Source: Bacteroidota bacterium (GTDB taxonomy: Bacteria > Bacteroidota > Bacteroidia > Chitinophagales > JADIYW01). From it: a stretch of DNA of 64,000 nt. The position numbers were made by a program, and so were the translations under genes. The notes under the pieces were generated by a model. That model was given only the letters and a program-made list of their open reading frames with translations. It did not search any database and was not told the DNA's origin. The stretch lies in contig JADIYW010000025.1 of NCBI GenBank assembly GCA_016705125.1, positions 1-64,000 of the forward strand, read 5' to 3'. Each line of letters opens with the position of its first letter. Position 1 is the stretch's first letter. Positions 49,301-56,588 of this stretch are shown one piece after another.

Positions 49301-51901
49301 AACTCTAAAATAGTAAGTTGTATTAATTATTAAGCCATTTAATAAATATGAATTTGTAGTGGTAGTTATAAATGTTGTTGGCCAAACAGCAGGATTAGTG
49401 GTTACTTGAACTAAATACTTAATAGCACTATTTATGTTTGACCAATTCAATATTACGCTTGTAGTGGTTATGTCTGTTACACTTAAATTATTAGGAAAAT
49501 TACATGCTGAATTTGTTTTAAATTCTCTAATATTACTATAATCGCTTTCCAAGCCTCCACCACAAACACTCTTTACTCGCCATGTATAGTTTGTATTCGG
49601 TTGTAGGTTTGCAATGGAAACGGAATTAGTTGGACTTGTACCTGTAAATCCATTTGCCCAATTTGGATCACTTGATAATCTATATTGATAAATGTATTGT
49701 TGTGCTCCAAACATTTGTGTCCAAGTTAGTGTGGCTTCATTAGCTGTTACATTCAATTCGGATAAATAAATAGGAGGTGTTTCGTTACATGGTGTATTCA
49801 CAATTATTGTTCCTGTGACACTAAAACTAGTTGTATCTCCTATGGCACAAATCGTACTAACTTGATAATTGTAGGTTGCTCCTGCCGTTAATCCAGTGGC
49901 TATAAAGGAGTTACTTGGGTGATTAACTGAACCAAAATTTGTCCAATTGGGCTCTGTTGATAGCTTATACCTTATATGGTATCCATAGGCATTTGGTACT
50001 ACATTCCACGTTATGGTAAATGCATCAGTTGAGTTGGAGATTGCGTCAATTCCTCCTGGAAAACTACAACCCAATGTAGTAGAAAAAGCCGTAATTGGTG
50101 TTGTCCATGCACTTTCTAGAGTTGGAGAACAAACACTCCTCACTTGCCATTGGTAATCTTTATCCGCATTCAATCCCGTTAGATTATAGAAATTAGATCC
50201 TGCTGTAAATTCTTGCCATGTGCCCCAACTTCCATTTGGCTGCTTTTCTCTATATTGAATCTTATAGGATGAAGCAGAAGGATTTACCACCCAATTAAGC
50301 GTGGCGGAGCTGCTTGTTATGCCTGTTGTCGTTAAGCCTGTTGGTGGGTTGCAAACCAAACCAAGAGTATGAAATAATTCACTCGCTGACCAGCCACTTG
50401 ATAAAGTTGCTGTACAGTTGCTTTTTACTTGCCATTGATGATCCTTATCCGATACTAATCCTGTTGCATCATAAAACAAAGTGGTTACAGGGGTTGGAAC
50501 GTCAGTCCAAGTGGATGGCCATGAACCATCTGGATTTTTTGCTCTATACCTAATACTATAAGATATTGCACCCGGTACAATATTCCAATTAAATTTAGCA
50601 CTAGTGGTGGTAATATTTGTGGTAGTGGTATTTGTTGGGGACGTACATGCTAGGGTTGAATAGTTCTTTATCGGATCCCAAGCACTTTCCACATTATTGG
50701 CACATACACTTTTTACTTGCCATTGTTGATCTCTATCTTCTGCAAGACCACTCACATCATAAAATATAGCCGTAATAGTAGTATTTGGTTCTGTCCAATT
50801 TGTAGGCCATGTTCCATTTGTATTTTTTTGTCTATATTTTACTTTATATCCAACCACTCCAGCTACGGGCCACCAGTTAAATCGTGCACTATTGGTAGTA
50901 ATATTAGTTGTTTTGTTGCTATCCGCTATCGGCGGGTCACACGTTAATGAAAGGGTTTGAAAAGTAGGATTTGGAGTAGCTGAACATGCTACAATACCCC
51001 CCGCACAATTTGTACACACTTTATATGTATAACTTGTATTTACATCTAATCCTGTTAAACTATATGATGTATTTGGAGTATTTATAAGAATCCAGTTTGG
51101 ATCACTTACTTTCTTATATTCCAGGTTGTAGGAAATAGCTCCATTACCAGCCGTCCAACTAAGATTGACAGAGGTTGTAGTAATATTACTTGAAGAAAGA
51201 TTTGTTGGTGCTCCACATGCTGACTGAGTTGTAAATAATATTAAAGAAGAATAATCTCCTTCATTGGCACCACATATCGCCTTTACATGCCACTGATGGT
51301 CTCTATTTTCTGTCAATCCATTCGCAGTATGTGTTGGATTGGTTGGATTAGGAGTAACAGTAACCCATGTTGCTGGCCATGATCCATCAGTATTTTTTTG
51401 TCTGTACTGTACTTTATAAGCTGAAGCTCCTGATACCGCTGTCCAATTAAAGGTAGCTGATGAAGTGGTTATATTTGTCGTAGTTGGATTAGCAGGAACA
51501 CCACAAGCACTGCCCTGTGTGGTAAATGAAGAAGAAGCACTAAATGCACTACTTCCACTTGGACAAATGGCTTTAACCCTATATTGGTAATCAGAAGCTG
51601 GTGTTAAACCCGTAATTAGTTTAGAATTGGTTGTAGAGCCTACGGTAACCCAAGTTCCTCCTGTTATCTTATACGAAAATTGATAATTGGTTGCACCACT
51701 TACTACCGCACAACCCAATGTTGCCTCCGTACTGGTAATGCCCGTGGCAGTAAGTGATGTGGGCACATCGCAGGCCATCGGTTTATAAATTATAGACTTA
51801 TTCTCTTTAAAAACAATGGTTTTATTTTGTTCTCCGCCAATTGTAGGTAGACTAAAAACTACTACCATAAAAAATAAAATAATGTTGTTTAGTCCTTTCA
51901 T
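46364..51901 (-). CDS. Giant T9SS-secreted fibronectin type III concatemer (about 1845 aa, 17 modules)
   Basis: A signal peptide (MKGLNNIILFFMVVVFSLPT) is followed by about 17 FnIII modules with the same Cys-x-x-Pro start and VKS(V/I)C second Cys as the siblings. The extra-insertion module (CVPPVELTTNNISSTKAT, with NCDTVQNTS) is the tenth. One late module is atypical, with two close cysteine pairs (WECFWNGMFCNLCIPC). The end is a T9SS domain: MKIVPNPTRGIFDVRFE, LRIFDLTGKTIAYEEF, GIYFVDMINNGIKTTSK. An ATG two codons upstream (51907) is also possible. It is the most upstream of the three tandem paralogues. Confidence 0.85.
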   Translation of the reverse strand: MKGLNNIILFFMVVVFSLPTIGGEQNKTIVFKENKSIIYKPMACDVPTSLTATGITSTEATLGCAVVSGATNYQFSYKITGGTWVTVGSTTNSKLITGLTPASDYQYRVKAICPSGSSAFSASSSFTTQGSACGVPANPTTTNITTSSATFNWTAVSGASAYKVQYRQKNTDGSWPATWVTVTPNPTNPTHTANGLTENRDHQWHVKAICGANEGDYSSLILFTTQSACGAPTNLSSSNITTTSVNLSWTAGNGAISYNLEYKKVSDPNWILINTPNTSYSLTGLDVNTSYTYKVCTNCAGGIVACSATPNPTFQTLSLTCDPPIADSNKTTNITTNSARFNWWPVAGVVGYKVKYRQKNTNGTWPTNWTEPNTTITAIFYDVSGLAEDRDQQWQVKSVCANNVESAWDPIKNYSTLACTSPTNTTTTNITTTSAKFNWNIVPGAISYSIRYRAKNPDGSWPSTWTDVPTPVTTLFYDATGLVSDKDHQWQVKSNCTATLSSGWSASELFHTLGLVCNPPTGLTTTGITSSSATLNWVVNPSASSYKIQYREKQPNGSWGTWQEFTAGSNFYNLTGLNADKDYQWQVRSVCSPTLESAWTTPITAFSTTLGCSFPGGIDAISNSTDAFTITWNVVPNAYGYHIRYKLSTEPNWTNFGSVNHPSNSFIATGLTAGATYNYQVSTICAIGDTTSFSVTGTIIVNTPCNETPPIYLSELNVTANEATLTWTQMFGAQQYIYQYRLSSDPNWANGFTGTSPTNSVSIANLQPNTNYTWRVKSVCGGGLESDYSNIREFKTNSACNFPNNLSVTDITTTSVILNWSNINSAIKYLVQVTTNPAVWPTTFITTTTNSYLLNGLIINTTYYFRVKTVCEGNDTSTLFSPHFQFATAPYNCVPPVELTTNNISSTKATFKWLKQPKPPTASYYVCYKKVSETTWNCDTVQNTSAGTGGVILDPLPDSSGRMGLPPLPPVEYMSATASGLMPSTDYVWKVKSICSNGSESPFSSLIPFTTDGLCKIPNGLMVSNITATATTLKWNIPAGSDVSLFRIQYRVVGATSWINRFAAGTKDTLRITTLLANTNYEFKILSQCTSPDVSDYSSPPFPWKTLTPCNFVAPTNLTSSQITSTSVLLEWSWFGDNTNGYELSYKEAGAMDFIVITQMDNWKTLTGLMPNTNYVWKVRRVCATGFGPMSSPLATFKTNEECKLPNDITGVSNSLGTALITWAISNQSGISYNFRYRKVGDPNWINSTQSTNTVNLSGLTLGATYEYQVQTICGPNDLSVWSPVKTVTIKDNCTLNGPGGLTESAITYDGATLSWTAVNPSFGIIKYRIKIRKESDPANGGQEYEVAAPTNTFVISGLETGVKYCWRVKSICNSGESEYGNTSCFTPLLCEVPQQIESWSNSLDGATFFWQAVPGALSYELNYSTSPDGPWTIVTSTTTTIVLTGLTSGTTYYFRIRTLCSNFNIGSWSSTMSVTIKTTCNLLPPTHPRNKNIQLTSAGLRWNFNEFGDSPIQSWDSWECFWNGMFCNLCIPCIVGFNIGNDIPPGVINYTIQYRKESDSGTPWSLQVTSSTNTVTLTNLAPCTRYHWRVRANCPTGSSDWSENRDLVTACGLQGGDGDGKCTKIESVVATPKENSITDINTKTTISWLPRDASVVTQYYTKLREKIKPSGTDGGTGDGGGTDDGEYGTAINGSIEGGINSIELSNLKFDQEYRFEIITECIPSDVIEGETLSEPTIIDFRTNPEKSIYEKSSGSNKVTTLQNMKIVPNPTRGIFDVRFETTEESNVTLRIFDLTGKTIAYEEFTTSTGINTKQFNLEGISKGIYFVDMINNGIKTTSKVVIAE

Positions 51902-51907
51902 ATCCAT

Positions 51908-52235
51908 GTTTTAAGTAAATTAAAAAATTGAGGGGTTTAATTACTTAAAAATATTGGAGACCAATCCAAGTGTAATGCTGAAAAGCACCCACATATCAAA
52001 ATTGAAAAAAAATTGCCGTGAAAAAAATTACAATTTATGCCGTTTGTCAAGAAAAATAACTGTACTTTTTCTATCCGAACAAGAAAAATAAAATATAAGC
52101 AGTTTATTATAAATGTATTATAAATAATAATAAAAATACATGAAACTTTAATTGTTAATAAAAAAAAGACATAAATGTAAACTAAAAGGGGAGAAATTTT
52201 CAATTTCTCCCCTTTTTTGTAATAAATACTTATTA
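51908..52235 (-). other. Intergenic region upstream of the first giant gene
   Basis: About 330 very AT-rich bases. Apart from the strong hairpin at 52184-52217, I see no gene. An open frame here encodes only low-complexity hydrophobic sequence and is not credible. The promoter for the 46364-51901 gene should lie in 51908-52180. Confidence 0.6.
52184..52217 (-). terminator. Strong rho-independent terminator after the T9SS remnant
   Basis: A 14-bp perfect stem pairs AAAGGGGAGAAATT (52185-52198) with AATTTCTCCCCTTT (52202-52215), with T-rich flanks on both sides, so it could work in either direction. It follows the stop of the sorting-domain remnant by about 20 bp. Confidence 0.9.
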
Positions 52236-52550
52236 TTAACCTATAATAATCTTACCACTTATCCTTTCAATTCCATTAGTTAATTCAATAAGATAAATCC
52301 CTTTCGATAATCCTTCTAAATTGAAATCTTTAGTATTAAAACCAATTTCAGCATTAAATTGCTCATTTATTATGGTATTTCCTGTTAAATCAATTATTCT
52401 AATGGAAACCGATGCTTCTTCATTTCCATAAAAATTAAGTTTAAAGTTGCCTTTGGATGGGTTAGGCACAATAGTAAGTTTATCAAATTTTGATTTTGTT
52501 TGTTGAACTCTCCCTCCCTTTTTAGTGCTAAAGTTTAAAATTGGTTTAAC
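52236..52550 (-). pseudogene. T9SS sorting-domain stump of a fourth FnIII paralogue
   Basis: The last about 85 codons encode a complete type A sorting domain: KLTIVPNPSKGNFKLNFYG, IRIIDLTGNTIINEQF, FNLEGLSKGIYLIELTNG. It closely resembles the end of the 46364-51901 protein (FNLEGISKGIYFVDMINNG). There is no signal peptide or cargo upstream. The frame can be extended to 52649 only by reading through a terminator hairpin (52551-52579) and over the 47-residue gene in another frame, so that extension is not real. It is best read as the leftover 3' end of a deleted paralogue. Confidence 0.7.
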
Positions 52551-52579
52551 AAAAAAGGCAACTCGCATCAGTTGCCTTT
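52551..52579 (-). terminator. Rho-independent terminator of the 47-residue gene
   Basis: Read leftward, AAAGGCAACT (complement of 52570-52579) pairs perfectly with AGTTGCCTTT (complement of 52554-52563) over a six-base loop, and a T run follows. It starts 17 bp after the stop of the small gene at 52597 and supports that gene being real. Confidence 0.85.
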
Positions 52580-52596
52580 CGTTCGAAATAAGCTTA

Positions 52597-52740
52597 CTAA
52601 TTGTTTTCTGTAACTTTACTACATTCCATTTTTTGATTACACTTGTCAAGGTATTTGGGCTTACCTACTGTGGCAAATAATACTCCGAATGTGATGATAG
52701 CACTTGCTATGGCGATTAAAAATCTTGGTTTCCTTTTCAT
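52597..52740 (-). CDS. 47-residue single-pass membrane protein
   Basis: The short gene begins MKRKPRFLIAIASAIITFG and ends in a hydrophilic tail with two Cys (DKCNQKMECSK). One membrane helix covers about residues 7-25. The same MKRKP start occurs in the 98-residue protein at 53174-53470, and the spacing puts it in line behind the other small membrane genes and the ECF sigma factor. It has its own downstream terminator. The function is unknown; it may belong to the sigma factor's regulatory or envelope-stress output. Confidence 0.65.
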   Translation of the reverse strand: MKRKPRFLIAIASAIITFGVLFATVGKPKYLDKCNQKMECSKVTENN

Positions 52741-52770
52741 CTTTTTTGTTTTTAAAAATTAATAAATTTG

Positions 52771-53040
52771 TTAGTTGCATTTTTCACCAAAACGGCTTTT
52801 CATTTTTTCTTTCATTGCGTTGAATTCTTCGTCATTCATGCTTCTTATTTTTTCTGCGAATGCAAAAGGCGGCATTCCCATTTCTGGTGAAAATTGTCCG
52901 ATCATTCTTGCTCTTCCCATTCCAAATGGGGTGAAGATAAATTTAAGTAAAAGCACGATGAATAATAATGGTCCGGTAAAGAATACAAATGTTCCTAATA
53001 AGGCACCACCGATAATTGGTTTTAAAATTGATTTGTTCAT
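52771..53040 (-). CDS. 89-residue small membrane protein
   Basis: The protein has a hydrophobic N-terminal half (IIGGALLGTFVFFTGPLLFI, then VLLLKFIFTPFG), probably two helices or a hairpin. The C-terminal amphipathic, charged half reads FAEKIRSMNDEEFNAMKEKM and ends GEKCN. The MNDEEF-x-KEK segment matches MTDEERQQFKEEW in the 98-residue neighbour, so the two are probably distant paralogues. No family name is recognised. It lies 30 bp from the 47-residue gene and downstream of the sigma factor gene. Confidence 0.65.
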   Translation of the reverse strand: MNKSILKPIIGGALLGTFVFFTGPLLFIVLLLKFIFTPFGMGRARMIGQFSPEMGMPPFAFAEKIRSMNDEEFNAMKEKMKSRFGEKCN

Positions 53041-53118
53041 TTTTTTTGTTTTTAAATTGTTTAATTAATTCTTTATATATAGGAAGACGATTGAGCCTTG
53101 ATTTTACTTTAAATAAAA

Positions 53119-53153
53119 TAAAAAAGCCTGCAAATAATTTATTTACAGGCTTT
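53119..53153 (-). terminator. Hairpin terminator between the two small membrane protein genes
   Basis: AAAGCCTG and CAGGCTTT pair around an AT-rich inner stem (AAAT/ATTT), followed leftward by a T-rich tract. It lies 21 bp past the stop of the 98-residue gene, so that gene and the sigma factor form their own transcript, with possible partial read-through to the 89-residue gene. Confidence 0.8.
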
Positions 53154-53173
53154 CAAAAAAAAGTGGAAACTTG

Positions 53174-53470
53174 TTATTTATTCTGGCATCTATTTTTCCA
53201 TTCTTCTTTAAATTGTTGTCGCTCTTCGTCGGTCATATTCATCATCTTTTCTCTTATTTTTGGATTGGCAAAAGGTGGTTTTTTATTGCCAAATCCAAAA
53301 CTACCCAATAGTATTCTGCTCAATAAAAACAAACCTAATGCTTGAAAATAGGTTATTGCTTTTAATCCAAAAATTACTGGAATAAGCCAATTCCAAAGTA
53401 ACATTACTGTGCCACCAACGGCAAAAAAAAGTGCAACTGGAATTAAAACAAATATTGGTTTTCTTTTCAT
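53174..53470 (-). CDS. 98-residue small membrane protein cotranscribed with the ECF sigma factor
   Basis: Two hydrophobic stretches (FVLIPVALFFAVGGTVMLLW and FQALGLFLLSRILLGSFGFG) are followed by an acidic-basic helix with REKMMNMTDEERQQFKEEW and a final NRCQNK. The layout is that of a small inner-membrane protein with a cytoplasmic or periplasmic Spy-like helix. It starts 3 bp after the sigma factor stop, which makes it a candidate anti-sigma or sensor, though it has no zinc-finger motif of known anti-sigma factors. The family is not recognised. Confidence 0.7.
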   Translation of the reverse strand: MKRKPIFVLIPVALFFAVGGTVMLLWNWLIPVIFGLKAITYFQALGLFLLSRILLGSFGFGNKKPPFANPKIREKMMNMTDEERQQFKEEWKNRCQNK

Positions 53471-53473
53471 TTA

Positions 53474-54028
53474 TTAGTCTTTTAATTCGTTGTATAAAGG
53501 TAAAAGTCTTTTCTTTAAATACTTCATCGCATATCCTTTTCGACTGATAATAGTTTTTAAGTTTTCGCCCGTTTCATCCGCTATTTTTTGCAATGTTTTG
53601 TCTTCAATTTCATTTTCTATAAAAACAAAACGTTGGTTTTCGGGAAGTTCCTCTAATGCTTTCATTAATTCATCCCAAAATAATTCTTTAAATATAACCA
53701 ATTCTGGATTATTGCTATCGTCTAAAAGCAAAGCATCTTTTATAGAAAAATTTCCATCCTCGTCCTCATAAGTATAGTCTTCCAGATTATCGGTTTTCTT
53801 TTTTCGATAAAAATCGGTTATTTTATTTCTTGAAACAGCATAAAGCCAGGCACTTGCATTTTCTAGCTCATCAATATTGGTATACTTGCTGAATTGATAC
53901 CAAACCTCTTGCAAAATATCTTCAGCATCTTCTACTATATTTACTTTGTTTTTTATAAACGAAAACAACTGTTTCCCAAACTTATTTATGGTTTGAGAAA
54001 TAGTATTTTTTTGTTGATTTTCGTTCAT
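53474..54028 (-). CDS. ECF-subfamily RNA polymerase sigma factor
   Basis: The protein of about 184 residues has region 2 in NIVEDAEDILQEVWYQFSKY and ASAWLYAVSRNKITDFYRKK (-10 recognition and core binding), and region 4 in LEELPENQRFVFIENEIEDK, TLQKIADETGENLKTIISRK and GYAMKYLKKRL (helix-turn-helix for the -35). The start at 54028 (MNENQQK) is preferred; an ATG eight codons upstream is also in frame. It is followed at once by the 98-residue membrane protein gene, a possible regulator. The signal is unknown. Confidence 0.85.
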   Translation of the reverse strand: MNENQQKNTISQTINKFGKQLFSFIKNKVNIVEDAEDILQEVWYQFSKYTNIDELENASAWLYAVSRNKITDFYRKKKTDNLEDYTYEDEDGNFSIKDALLLDDSNNPELVIFKELFWDELMKALEELPENQRFVFIENEIEDKTLQKIADETGENLKTIISRKGYAMKYLKKRLLPLYNELKD

Positions 54029-54089
54029 TCTGATTTTTAAAATTGCATCCATATAATAGATGACGAATGAGTTTAGAAATTACTTTAAA

Positions 54090-54823
54090 CTAAGATAAAT
54101 AGTTTGTTCTAACACCAGTTTTTAAATCAATGACTTCAAATTTTCTCGTTTCGTTGAATGAACCCATGTCGGTATCGCTATTGATGTGAATAGCACCAAA
54201 TAGAATAAGATATTTACAATTGTATTTTGTGCCTAAAACCAATTCTTCCATTCGTTTGTCGATGGCTTCATAAATTACTTCGGTTGCCTCTTTGAGCGGA
54301 ATAGTGGCTGACAAAATCCTTTCTTTTTATTTAGTAATATCTGTTCTATGGTATTCATTTGATAATCCATATCAGTAATATTCCCTTCAATGATTAAATT
54401 ATTTATCAACTTGTTTAGAGCACCTTTTGCCGCACCACAACAACTACTGTTTTTGCTTTGTCCGTGCCTATGAATTTCACCAATAGTGCCATTTTCTGTG
54501 ATGCCAATATGTGGCCCATAATAAATACCAACAGCACCTTCATCGGGTACATGGCTTGCAAATGCGCCCATTCCTGTAAGTCCTGTAAATGGAAAACCAT
54601 CTAAACCACCCATTTTGAAGGGACCTAAAAACTCTTGTGTTCTTGCAGGATATTGTATGCTATTCACATCATCGCTACAAATACTATCTGCCAACATCAC
54701 CTTAGATGGCTCTAAATCTAATTGACCTTCTATAAAGTCAATAAAATGGTTTACACTATCAATAGTGGTTTGCGCCTTTGGATAATGCTGTTGAATAATG
54801 GCTAATTTATCTTTCTTTTTCAT
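54090..54823 (-). pseudogene. LCIB/LCIC-type carbonic anhydrase, one frameshift
   Basis: The first part (54823 to about 54320) has LADSICSDDVNSIQYPART, FLGPFKMGGLDGFPFTGLTG, GAFASHVPDEGAVGIYYGPH and HRHGQSKNSSCCGAAKGAL. These are the hallmark motifs of the LCIB family (PF18599), and Cys49, His91 and Cys128/129 are the zinc-ligand candidates. The second part (54314 to 54090) continues with ATIPLKEATEVIYEAIDKRM and YLILFGAIHIN. Deleting one base near 54318 restores one protein of about 244 residues (KKKDFVSATIPLKE). LCIB proteins act in CO2 and bicarbonate handling. The bestrophin gene is directly upstream, 18 bp away when its full frame is used. Confidence 0.75.
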
Positions 54824-54841
54824 TTGTATTTTATTTTTAAA

Positions 54842-55828
54842 TTAAAGTAATACATCGTTAAATGGTTCAATTTTCGGTGGCAAGTTTGTTTCATCCAACA
54901 TTTCTAAAATATCAATTTCTATATTTCTACAAATAGTTGAAATTGGAGTATCGTTTATTCCATTGTCAAATGGATTTTCGCTGGCTTCTCCAATTTGTTC
55001 CATTGTCATAAACACCCAAGAAATAAGGACAGAAAAAGGAATAACAAGAAAAATTCCTTACTCACCAAATTTGCTCATTTCAGTCAGTAATGCAAATGGC
55101 AACAGAAAAATAAAGAGTTGCACAAAAATGCGACTAAATAAACTATACTGTCTAAACAAAGGGGTTGTTTTTATACGTTCACATCCACCTTGAAGATTAT
55201 ATAACTCTGCCAATAATTTTGTTAAATCGCTATGTTCATAATCATCAATAATCTTCTCTCGTTTTAGTTTTGTAATTACTTCAAACTGATATTTTAATGT
55301 ATAATTTGCAATATTTCCCCTATGTTTTACCTTTTCAAATATTTCTGCTTTATCCAACTTGTCAAAAAGTTCTTTTATAGCGATGTCAAATTCTTTAATT
55401 TCATCAGAAGCAGATATAATTTGTTGATGATAATTTTCTCTGTTGGTTGCCCAAGGAATGGTTTTACGAAGTTGTAATCGTAGAATGTTTATGTAAGCGA
55501 TATGCCTATTTAAAAAAGCTCTTTGTTTTGATTTATCATCTATTAATGAAATAAATAATGCGGTTAAAGTTCTACTGGTATTGGTTATTCCTCCCCATAA
55601 TCTTCTTGCTTCCCAGAGCCTGTCATAGGCTTGATTGTTTTTAAAACCTACATAAAATGCAACTGCAGTACCAATTGAGGCTACAGGTAAAAAAGGAATG
55701 GCAATAAATTCCCATTCCAAAAAATGAAATACGGCTACTACTATACTACTTAATAGCAAAGTAATGATAATGTTTTTCTTTCCAAAAACCCACATCGCTT
55801 TAAGGGTCATTTTTTTGTTTATAAGCAT
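54842..55828 (-). pseudogene. Bestrophin-family anion channel, interrupted by an in-frame TAA
   Basis: The N-terminal 256 codons have the bestrophin core: FIAIPFLPVASIGTAVAFYV, GFKNNQAYDRLWEARRLWGG and four membrane regions. A TAA at 55058-55060 then interrupts the frame. The same frame stays open afterwards and encodes the expected C-terminal part: GIFLVIPFSVLISWVF, MEQIGEASENPFDNGINDTP and ISTICRNIEIDILEML, ending at 54842. Total length is 328 codons, normal for bacterial bestrophins. A single Tyr-type codon change to TAA, or a base-call error, explains it. Bestrophins conduct chloride or bicarbonate. The gene lies between the NAD(P)-binding protein and the LCIB gene. Confidence 0.8.
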
Positions 55829-55850
55829 GATTTTTATTTTTTAAAAATAA

Positions 55851-56483
55851 TTAGTTATTTGATAAGGAAACATACTTATTTAGTTCTGTTGGATTTTCGG
55901 CTTGTTTTACCATATAATCAGCCACATCCGCACGATTTATATTGCCAATATTGATGCCTTTAAATAAAGTTGTTTCTGCTCTATATTTTTCTGTTAAAGG
56001 ATTATCTTTTAAAATTCCTGCTCTTACTATTTCCCACTTCATTGAGGATTTTGCAATGATTTCTTCCATTTTTGTTTTATCGGCATAAACATCTTTTAAT
56101 AAAAATTTGAAAAACAATTTCATCATAAAAGAATGGTAAGCTCCACTTTCACCTGCTCCAAACCCTGTCAAAACAATGAAAGGAATTTGTGTACTCATTT
56201 CTTTTTGAACTTCAACCAAAAGTTTTGCAAAATCGGAATATAAGGTTGTTGTCTTCATGCTTTTTCCTGTGCCCAATGCGACGATTACTGCATCAGCGTT
56301 TGCAATAGATTTTTTTAAATCATCTTTATTTGTTGCGCTGCCTTTTAGAGTGGTTAAATTCTTATGGCTTGGTAATTTAATTTCAGAACGTGAAAGAGTG
56401 GTTATTTTATGGTTTCTGTCTAATGCTCTTTTGACGGTTTCCAAACCAACGCCTGCCGAAGCACCTATAATTGTTATATTCAT
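55851..56483 (-). CDS. NAD(P)-binding Rossmann protein, NmrA/SDR-like
   Basis: The 210-residue protein begins with the dinucleotide motif ITIIGASAGVGLETVKRAL and has ADAVIVALGTGKSMKTTTLY, FIVLTGFGAGESGAYH and WEIVRAGILKDNPLTEKY, typical of atypical short-chain dehydrogenases and NmrA-like redox sensors. No clear catalytic Tyr-x-x-x-Lys is seen (YADKTKMEE is a loose match), so it may sense NADPH rather than catalyse. It is the first gene of the bestrophin/LCIB run (22 bp before bestrophin) and is divergent from an HxlR regulator that probably controls it. Confidence 0.75.
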   Translation of the reverse strand: MNITIIGASAGVGLETVKRALDRNHKITTLSRSEIKLPSHKNLTTLKGSATNKDDLKKSIANADAVIVALGTGKSMKTTTLYSDFAKLLVEVQKEMSTQIPFIVLTGFGAGESGAYHSFMMKLFFKFLLKDVYADKTKMEEIIAKSSMKWEIVRAGILKDNPLTEKYRAETTLFKGINIGNINRADVADYMVKQAENPTELNKYVSLSNN

Positions 56484-56506
56484 TCTATCTTTATTTAATT
56501 ATTTGG

Positions 56507-56576
56507 ACAAAGGTAAAATATAGTATCTAAAATATACTACATTTGCATGGAATAGCGCTATCTTTTTGGATACTAC
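56507..56576. promoter_or_regulatory. Divergent promoters and candidate HxlR operator
   Basis: A minus-strand TACCTTTG (56507-56514) and a plus-strand TACATTTG (56538-56545) both match the TAnnTTTG -7 consensus and point to the NmrA-like gene and the HxlR gene. Between and over them lies the inverted repeat TAGTAT-N7-ATACTA (56521-56539). The half-site ATACTAC recurs at 56570-56576. The position over both promoters suggests HxlR binds here and controls both sides. The binding is inferred. Confidence 0.55.
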
Positions 56577-56588
56577 AATATTATAGAA

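Noticed and set aside
33627..51901. Regularly repeated short sequences that could suggest CRISPR arrays or tandem satellites
   Set aside because: They are the codons of conserved FnIII strands (VKSxC, YRxK) inside long open frames, spaced about 290 bp apart.
51937..52203. Hydrophobic open frame of 88 codons
   Set aside because: It is AT-driven low-complexity sequence that ends inside the terminator stem and has no sensible domain pattern.
52551..52649. N-terminal extension of the T9SS remnant to give a 137-residue protein
   Set aside because: It would be translated through a terminator hairpin and over the 3' end of the 47-residue gene, and has no signal peptide.
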